Shown here: positions 59,141-64,000 of the stretch, one piece after another
Position numbering within the stretch: the first letter of the stretch is position 1
How the letters are laid out: each line of letters starts with the position of its first letter
Assembly (NCBI RefSeq): GCF_013456555.2
Contig: NZ_CP059154.1
Location: 1,922,001 to 1,986,000 of the forward strand
DNA length: 64,000 bases
Source of the DNA: Natrinema zhouii
GTDB lineage: Archaea; Halobacteriota; Halobacteria; Halobacteriales; Natrialbaceae
Direction: 5' to 3'
Position numbers and translations under genes: made by a program
Notes under the pieces: model-generated
Told to the model about the DNA's origin: nothing
Database searches by the model: none
What the model saw: only the letters and a program-made list of their open reading frames with translations

Positions 59141-60115
59141 TCACAGGTCGACGCGATCGAACCGCCAGAGCGCGATCGCGAGCGGGACGACGATCCAGGC
59201 CAGCAGGATGATAAAGGAGAACCAGTCCTGGAGGAAAAACGGTAGTTCGCCGCCGAACATTTCCTCGTTCAACTGGGCCTGCATCTGGATCGAGTCGACA
59301 TCGGTGACCAGTGTCAGGACGCGTCTAAATGCTTCGCCGGGATCGAGATTGATAATGAAGTACGCCCAGTCCGGGAGGCGTTCGACTTGCATTTCCCGTC
59401 CCTGAACTTCAGTGGTGTAGTTCACGGTATCGAAGAAGAGAATATCTCGATCCGCCAGCAGCCCGAACACCCCCGATAGACTGTTCCAGATGACGTAGAA
59501 CAGGAGAAAGATGCTGAACATCGCGGCACCGGCGATCGTCGTCGAGCGAGTCAGGGACGAGAGGGAGACGGCGATACTCGTGTACGCCACGCCGTAGATG
59601 ATCGACATCGCGAGGAGGCCGACGTAGTCCACGACGTCGAAGCTACCGAGCAACGCGGCGACGACGGCGGCGGCGAGGACGAATCCGACGATCAACGAGA
59701 GCGAGAGGACAGCCGATCGACCGATCAGTTTCCCGAGCAGGACGTCCTTCCGGGAGTGGGGGAGCGAGAGCATAACCTTGATGCTCCCGCTCTCGCGCTC
59801 GCCGGCGATCGATTTCCAGCCGAGCACTAGCGCGATCAGCGGAATTACAAGTCGCGTGATCTCACTGGCCAACGACACGAGCATATTGGTCGTCGCTCCT
59901 TGCGCTGCGATATCCTCACCGAAGTACGCGAGCGCACCCGTGATACCGACCAGCAGCAGGAAGAAGAAGAAACTCAGGCCCCAGAACAGCCACGAGCGAA
60001 CCGCGTCCTGAAAGTCCTTCTTCGCGACCGCGCGGACGCTCTCGAGGTTGATCGAACTCGAGGTCGATCCGCCCGAATCCACGGATCCCGTTTCGGTGCC
60101 CGTATCGGTGCTCAT
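59141..60115 (-). CDS. ABC transporter permease (ABC-2/NosY-like)
   Basis: A 324-residue membrane protein with six predicted helices and a large extracytoplasmic loop before the last (about 240-290). A Ser/Gly/Thr-rich cytosolic start precedes AVAKKDFQDAVRSW, typical of ABC-2 permeases. GERESGSIKVMLSLPHSRKDVLLGKL is the family's coupling segment. Its ATG overlaps the ATPase stop by 4 bp, so they form one transporter. Confidence 0.92.
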   Translation of the reverse strand: MSTDTGTETGSVDSGGSTSSSINLESVRAVAKKDFQDAVRSWLFWGLSFFFFLLLVGITGALAYFGEDIAAQGATTNMLVSLASEITRLVIPLIALVLGWKSIAGERESGSIKVMLSLPHSRKDVLLGKLIGRSAVLSLSLIVGFVLAAAVVAALLGSFDVVDYVGLLAMSIIYGVAYTSIAVSLSSLTRSTTIAGAAMFSIFLLFYVIWNSLSGVFGLLADRDILFFDTVNYTTEVQGREMQVERLPDWAYFIINLDPGEAFRRVLTLVTDVDSIQMQAQLNEEMFGGELPFFLQDWFSFIILLAWIVVPLAIALWRFDRVDL

Positions 60116-61044
60116 CGCGCGTGCACCCCCGTCCCGGCGTCGGTCGTGTATGACTGGAAGACGTCCTCGAGCGACGCTTCGGTCGTCTCGAAGTCCTGAA
60201 TCTCGATGCCGCGATCCTCGAGCGCGGAGAGGACGGCCGTCTTGGAGCCGTCGACGGCGACGACGATCGTCGGCGGGTTCTGCCCCTGAACGGAGGCGCT
60301 ACTGACGTCGGGCAGCGAGCGGACCGCCTGCAGCGCGTCGTCGTCGATCCGATCGACGGTGACGCGGAGCGTCGTCCCGCCTTCGACGGAGTCGCGCAGT
60401 CCCTCGACGGAGTCGATGGCGACCATCTCGCCCTCCCGGAGGATGCCGACGCGGTCGCAGACCGCCTCGACCTGCTCCATGATGTGACTCGAGAAGAAGA
60501 CGGTCGCGCCCCGTTCGTTCTCCTCGCGGACGATGTCGCGCATCTCGCGGGCCCCGTTGGGGTCGAGCCCGGTCGAGGGCTCGTCGAGGATCAGCAGATC
60601 GGGCTCGCCGACCAGCGCCATCGCGAGCATGAGCCGCTGGGCCATCCCCTTCGAGTAGCCGCCGGCCTTTCTGTCGATCGCGTCGGCCAGGTCGACCCGC
60701 TCGAGCAGCGCTTCGGGGTCGTCATTGGCGTTCTTCGAGTCGATCGCGAACTCGAGGTGCTGGCGAGCGGTCAGGCGGTCGTACAGTTCGACGCCCTCGG
60801 GGAGGACCCCGGTTCGCTGCCGGATGTCCCGGCTGTAGCGCTGGGCGTCCATTCCGAGAACGCTCACCTCGCCCGCCGTCGGGCGGGCGAAATCGAGAAT
60901 GATGTTGATCGTCGTCGACTTCCCGGCACCGTTGGGACCGAGGAATCCGAACACCTCGCCCTCTTCGACCTGGAAGGAGAGGTCTTCGAGTGCGACGGTC
61001 TGACCGAAGGATTTGGTCAGGTCGTCGACTGTGATAGCGGGCAT
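60112..61044 (-). CDS. ABC transporter ATP-binding protein
   Basis: A 310-residue ATPase. Walker A GPNGAGKST, Q loop, signature YSKGMAQRL, Walker B LLILDEPSTGLDP and the H-loop SSHIMEQVE are in order. The last 80 residues are the extra C-terminal domain of DrrA/CcmA-type exporters. It pairs with the permease downstream. The substrate is unknown. Confidence 0.95.
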   Translation of the reverse strand: MPAITVDDLTKSFGQTVALEDLSFQVEEGEVFGFLGPNGAGKSTTINIILDFARPTAGEVSVLGMDAQRYSRDIRQRTGVLPEGVELYDRLTARQHLEFAIDSKNANDDPEALLERVDLADAIDRKAGGYSKGMAQRLMLAMALVGEPDLLILDEPSTGLDPNGAREMRDIVREENERGATVFFSSHIMEQVEAVCDRVGILREGEMVAIDSVEGLRDSVEGGTTLRVTVDRIDDDALQAVRSLPDVSSASVQGQNPPTIVVAVDGSKTAVLSALEDRGIEIQDFETTEASLEDVFQSYTTDAGTGVHAR

Positions 61045-61164
61045 GACAGAGTGGTCGTAGCGTTGCCCGATAAGGTTTGTGACATCGCCATTACAGTTGT
61101 ATTCAACGGTATGAGGACGTTATGAGCCGATATCGGCGTCTCGAATGAAACGGCTAGTCGGCCC

Positions 61165-61434
61165 CTAGATCGGATCGTCGGGATCGTACTGATCGGCGGT
61201 CCGTTCGACTTCCGTGGCGTAGCGCTCGCGGGTTTCCTCGTCGGACACCGGCTCGAGTTCGTCCTCCGGAATCTCCGTGGCCGCGGTAACCGGTGTGCCG
61301 CTTTGGAGCGACGTCGAGGACCGTTCCCGCTGCTGGTAGCGAGAGCCGTCGGGCGTCGCGTAGACGATCGTCACGAGGTTGCGGTCGTCGAACGTTCGTT
61401 CGACGAGCCAGCACTGAACCGTCGAGTCACTCAT
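61165..61434 (-). CDS. Small hypothetical haloarchaeal protein
   Basis: An 89-residue acidic soluble protein. The N-terminus is a beta-rich stretch (CWLVERTFDDRNLVTIVYATPDGSR); the C-terminus is helical and charged (DEETRERYATEVERTADQYDPDD). Codon use and pattern fit a real gene conserved in haloarchaea. I do not recognise a function. Confidence 0.7.
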   Translation of the reverse strand: MSDSTVQCWLVERTFDDRNLVTIVYATPDGSRYQQRERSSTSLQSGTPVTAATEIPEDELEPVSDEETRERYATEVERTADQYDPDDPI

Positions 61435-61582
61435 ACGTGGCTAATTACCGGTCGAGCATTGAGAAAGTACCGAGTCGGACCCGTCCCGTCACGTCGGATC
61501 CGTCTCGAAGGCGCGCCCTACTCGCGCGAACGAGCCCCGCCGTACTTGGGGGTCGACGTTGGAGAGATGACGACGATCACCG

Positions 61583-62398
61583 ATGACCGAGACCCGAAGC
61601 GAGCGCATCGCGCAGTGGAGCGAGCACGCCGACCAGCTGTGCGACGACGGAGAGACCGTCGAACGACGCGTCGACCTCGAGCGGGCGACGGTTGTCGTCA
61701 CGAACCGTCGCGTCATGACGTTCGTCCCGGACGCGGACGGGCCGGAGTTTCGCCACGCCGAGCGGCCAAACGTCGGAACCGTGAGCGTCGAAACGGACGA
61801 CCGGCTCGGGCAGCTCTGCTGGGGAATCGTCGCCGCCTTCGTCGGCGTCGGACTGCTCGAGATGGCGAGGACCGTCAGGTTCGTCGATTTCGCGCCATCG
61901 TTCGGGTTTCGGGACACCGGCTCACTCCCGGGATCGAACGCCATCGCAAACCTCGTCGACGCCGCGCTGTCGGCGACCGAAACGGCCCTCCTGGGACTCG
62001 ACTGGGGCGTTCTCCTGAGCGGCGTCGCCGCACTGGCCATCGCCGCCGCCTTCGGCTGGCGCTACGTCCGCTCGCGTTCGCGCCGGCTCGTCCTCCGGGT
62101 GCGCGGCGAGGACGCTCTCGAGGTTCCCGTTAGCAAGGCCGATCTCGAGGCCGGCCTGATCGCCGACATCGAGACTGCGATTCGGCCGGAATCCACACCG
62201 GCATTGACGCTCGAGGAAAGCACCGGTGCCGAAGGCGGTCGTAGCGAACGGCGACGGGACGAACGCACCGATGACGAACAGCGACGGGGCGAGCGCACCG
62301 AAGACGAACGGTTGCGGGACGGACATACCGACCACGACGACCAGAGTCGAACTGACCGTCCCGGCGCGGAGTGGCTCGGGGACGAGGAGTCAGGCTGA
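61583..62398 (+). CDS. Two-helix membrane protein with charged repetitive tail
   Basis: A 271-residue protein. An N-terminal segment of about 70 residues ([21 protein letters not shown]) looks like a PH-type beta domain interrupted by two membrane helices (about 75-95 and 145-165). It resumes as [27 protein letters not shown]. From about residue 215 the tail is Arg/Asp/Glu-rich with near-repeats [11 protein letters not shown] and [10 protein letters not shown]. It lies 26 bp before uvrC and is probably cotranscribed. Function unknown. Confidence 0.75.
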   Translation: MTETRSERIAQWSEHADQLCDDGETVERRVDLERATVVVTNRRVMTFVPDADGPEFRHAERPNVGTVSVETDDRLGQLCWGIVAAFVGVGLLEMARTVRFVDFAPSFGFRDTGSLPGSNAIANLVDAALSATETALLGLDWGVLLSGVAALAIAAAFGWRYVRSRSRRLVLRVRGEDALEVPVSKADLEAGLIADIETAIRPESTPALTLEESTGAEGGRSERRRDERTDDEQRRGERTEDERLRDGHTDHDDQSRTDRPGAEWLGDEESG

Positions 62399-62424
62399 AA
62401 CCTCCTGACTCCGTAGGGCAGTCG

Positions 62425-64000
62425 ATGAACGCCGACGTGGTTCGCGAGCGTGCCGGGTCGTTGCCCAGAGAGCCCGGCGTCTACCAGTTCCGCGAGGGCG
62501 AAACGACCCTGTACGTCGGGAAAGCGGTCGATCTGCGCAGTCGGGTCCGGTCCTACGCCGACCCCCGCAGCGCGCGGATCCGCCGAATGGTCGATCGCGC
62601 CGACGGGATCGAGATCGCCGTCACCGACACCGAGACGCAGGCACTGCTGCTCGAGGCGAACCTGATCAAGCGCCACCAGCCCCGCTACAACGTCCGGCTT
62701 AAGGACGACAAGTCGTATCCGATGGTTCAGCTGACGGCCCACAACGCGCCGCGGATCGAAATCACGCGCGATCCCGACGAGTCCGCGACCGTCTTCGGCC
62801 CCTACACCAGCAAGACGCAGGTCGAGACGGTCGTGAAAGCGCTGCGGGAAACGTACGGCGTGCGGGGCTGCTCGGACCACAAGTACGCGGGTCGCGACCG
62901 GCCGTGTCTGGACTACGAGATGGGGCTCTGTACCGCGCCCTGCACCCGGGAGATCGACCTCGAGAGCTACGCCCAGGACGTCACTGCCGTCGAGCGCTTC
63001 CTCGAGGGCGAGACCGGGATCCTCGCGGACCCGCTCCGCCGGGAGATGGAGGCCGCCGCGGAATCGCAGAACTTCGAGCGCGCGGCGAACCTGCGGGACC
63101 GACTCGAGACCGTCGCGGCCTTCCACGGCGAGGGCGGCGAGGCGGTCCAGTCGGTCGGCGACGAGCGGGGCGTCGACGTCCTCGGCGTCGCCATCGAGGG
63201 CGAGGACGCGACCGTCGCCCGACTGCGCGCGGAGCACGGCAAGCTGATCGACCGGGACCGACACACGCTCGAGGCACCCGGCTCCGCGGGGGTCGACGCC
63301 GACGGCGAGGCTGACGGCGTGCCGAGCGTGCTGGCGGCGTTCATCGTCCAGTACTACGCCGAACGTGAGCTTCCGGACGCCCTGCTCCTGCCCGAACGCC
63401 ACGACGACGACGAGGTCGCGGCCTGGCTCGAGGCCGAGGGGGTCTCCGTCCGCGTCCCGGGTGCGGGCCGGGAGGCCAAACTCGTCGAACTCGCGCTGAA
63501 GAACGCCCGACGAAACGTGGGGCGGCGCGACGAGTGCGGGATGCTCGCGGACGCCCTCGAGATCGATTCGGCCCGGCGAATCGAGGGCTTCGACGTGAGC
63601 CACGCCCAGGGGAAAGCGGCAGTCGGCAGCAACGTCACCTTCGTCGACGGCAGCGCCGAGAAAGCGGATTACCGGCGGAAGAAGCTCACTGACCAGAACG
63701 ACGATTACGACAACATGCGAGCCCTGCTCGAGTGGCGCGCCAGTCGCGCCGTCGAGGACCGCGACGACCGTCCGGATCCCGATCTGTTACTGATCGACGG
63801 CGGGGAGGGACAGCTCGAGGCCGCCCGAGACGCCCTCGAGGCGGTCGGCTGGGACGTGCCGGCGGTCGCGCTGGCGAAGGCCGAGGAACACGTCGTCACC
63901 CCCCACCGAACGTTCTCGTGGCCGAGCGACGCGCCGCACCTGCATCTCCTCCAGCGCGTGCGCGACGAGGCCCACCGCTTTGCCGTACAGTACCACCAGA
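62425..64000 (+). CDS. uvrC: Excinuclease ABC subunit C, N-terminal 525 codons (runs off the right edge)
   Basis: ATG 62425 opens a frame that stays open to the window edge. The GIY-YIG nuclease domain ([21 protein letters not shown]) is at residues 10-95. A cysteine cluster ([25 protein letters not shown]) follows, then the UvrB-interacting UVR motif ([23 protein letters not shown]), and an RNase H-like endonuclease domain ([30 protein letters not shown]). The UvrC-family order is complete as far as visible; the C-terminal helix-hairpin-helix lies outside. It makes the dual incisions in nucleotide excision repair with UvrA and UvrB, which haloarchaea share with bacteria. Confidence 0.96.
   Translation, partial: MNADVVRERAGSLPREPGVYQFREGETTLYVGKAVDLRSRVRSYADPRSARIRRMVDRADGIEIAVTDTETQALLLEANLIKRHQPRYNVRLKDDKSYPMVQLTAHNAPRIEITRDPDESATVFGPYTSKTQVETVVKALRETYGVRGCSDHKYAGRDRPCLDYEMGLCTAPCTREIDLESYAQDVTAVERFLEGETGILADPLRREMEAAAESQNFERAANLRDRLETVAAFHGEGGEAVQSVGDERGVDVLGVAIEGEDATVARLRAEHGKLIDRDRHTLEAPGSAGVDADGEADGVPSVLAAFIVQYYAERELPDALLLPERHDDDEVAAWLEAEGVSVRVPGAGREAKLVELALKNARRNVGRRDECGMLADALEIDSARRIEGFDVSHAQGKAAVGSNVTFVDGSAEKADYRRKKLTDQNDDYDNMRALLEWRASRAVEDRDDRPDPDLLLIDGGEGQLEAARDALEAVGWDVPAVALAKAEEHVVTPHRTFSWPSDAPHLHLLQRVRDEAHRFAVQYHQ

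Overview
The window is a GC-rich haloarchaeal chromosome segment. The evidence is an archaeal-type 16S gene with tRNA-Ala(UGC) in the 16S-23S spacer, a thermosome subunit, an MC1 chromatin protein, a fused-repeat tRNA-splicing endonuclease, very acidic proteins throughout, and TATA boxes about 25-30 bases before many start codons (leaderless mRNAs). The genus cannot be fixed from the sequence alone. Gene content fits the Natrialbales or a relative, but that is a guess.

Layout. 1-4760 is a minus-strand rRNA operon: the 5' three quarters of 23S, the spacer with tRNA-Ala, 16S, both arms of the 16S processing stem with a canonical bulge-helix-bulge, and at least three tandem promoters. 5049-12589 has a small HTH/membrane gene pair, then the 2-oxoacid dehydrogenase cluster pdhA-pdhB-pdhC-lpdA (minus) with lipoyl synthase lipA just upstream. 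12.9-26.6 kb is a mix: a Ski2-like helicase, HAD and PfpI enzymes, a TRAM protein, two paralogous small membrane proteins, a membrane-anchored wHTH protein with its usual partner, a NucS_N/zinc-ribbon protein, EndA and Ogt. 26.7-45 kb is rich in translation genes: trpS, pheS-pheT, leuS, plus a 7TM histidine kinase, a UbiA-family enzyme, MC1, a NarK-like transporter, prephenate dehydratase, peroxiredoxin and Hsp20. 45-64 kb holds a sugar porter, an alanine dehydrogenase-type enzyme, the thermosome, the ribosome-biogenesis proteins KH/Dim2 and Rio1, a SELENBP1-type protein flanked by two 2Fe-2S ferredoxins, bacterial-type DNA ligase LigA, a frameshifted ArsA ATPase, an ABC exporter and uvrC, which runs off the right edge.

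The most notable finding is a 27-codon ORF at 32837-32920, directly upstream of pheS-pheT, ending SGFGFFFVR. It starts about 26 bases after a TATA-like element and is followed by a GC-rich, foldable 135-nt leader. This is the layout expected of a Phe-sensing leader peptide controlling phenylalanyl-tRNA synthetase, here in an archaeon. A second group of findings concerns repeats. One family of small palindromic elements abuts stop codons (pheT, a small minus-strand gene, the thermosome), and one copy is bracketed by a duplicated 3' end of pheT. A second dispersed repeat occurs at 5.8, 25.9 and 57.7 kb. Several intergenic regions carry arrays of perfect hairpins closed on a GAA triloop.

How the genes work together. 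EndA is the enzyme class that cuts the bulge-helix-bulge seen in the 16S stem. KH/Dim2 and Rio1 act on the maturing small subunit. LipA would make the lipoyl group used by PdhC. Pheromone, phage, CRISPR and transposase genes were not seen.
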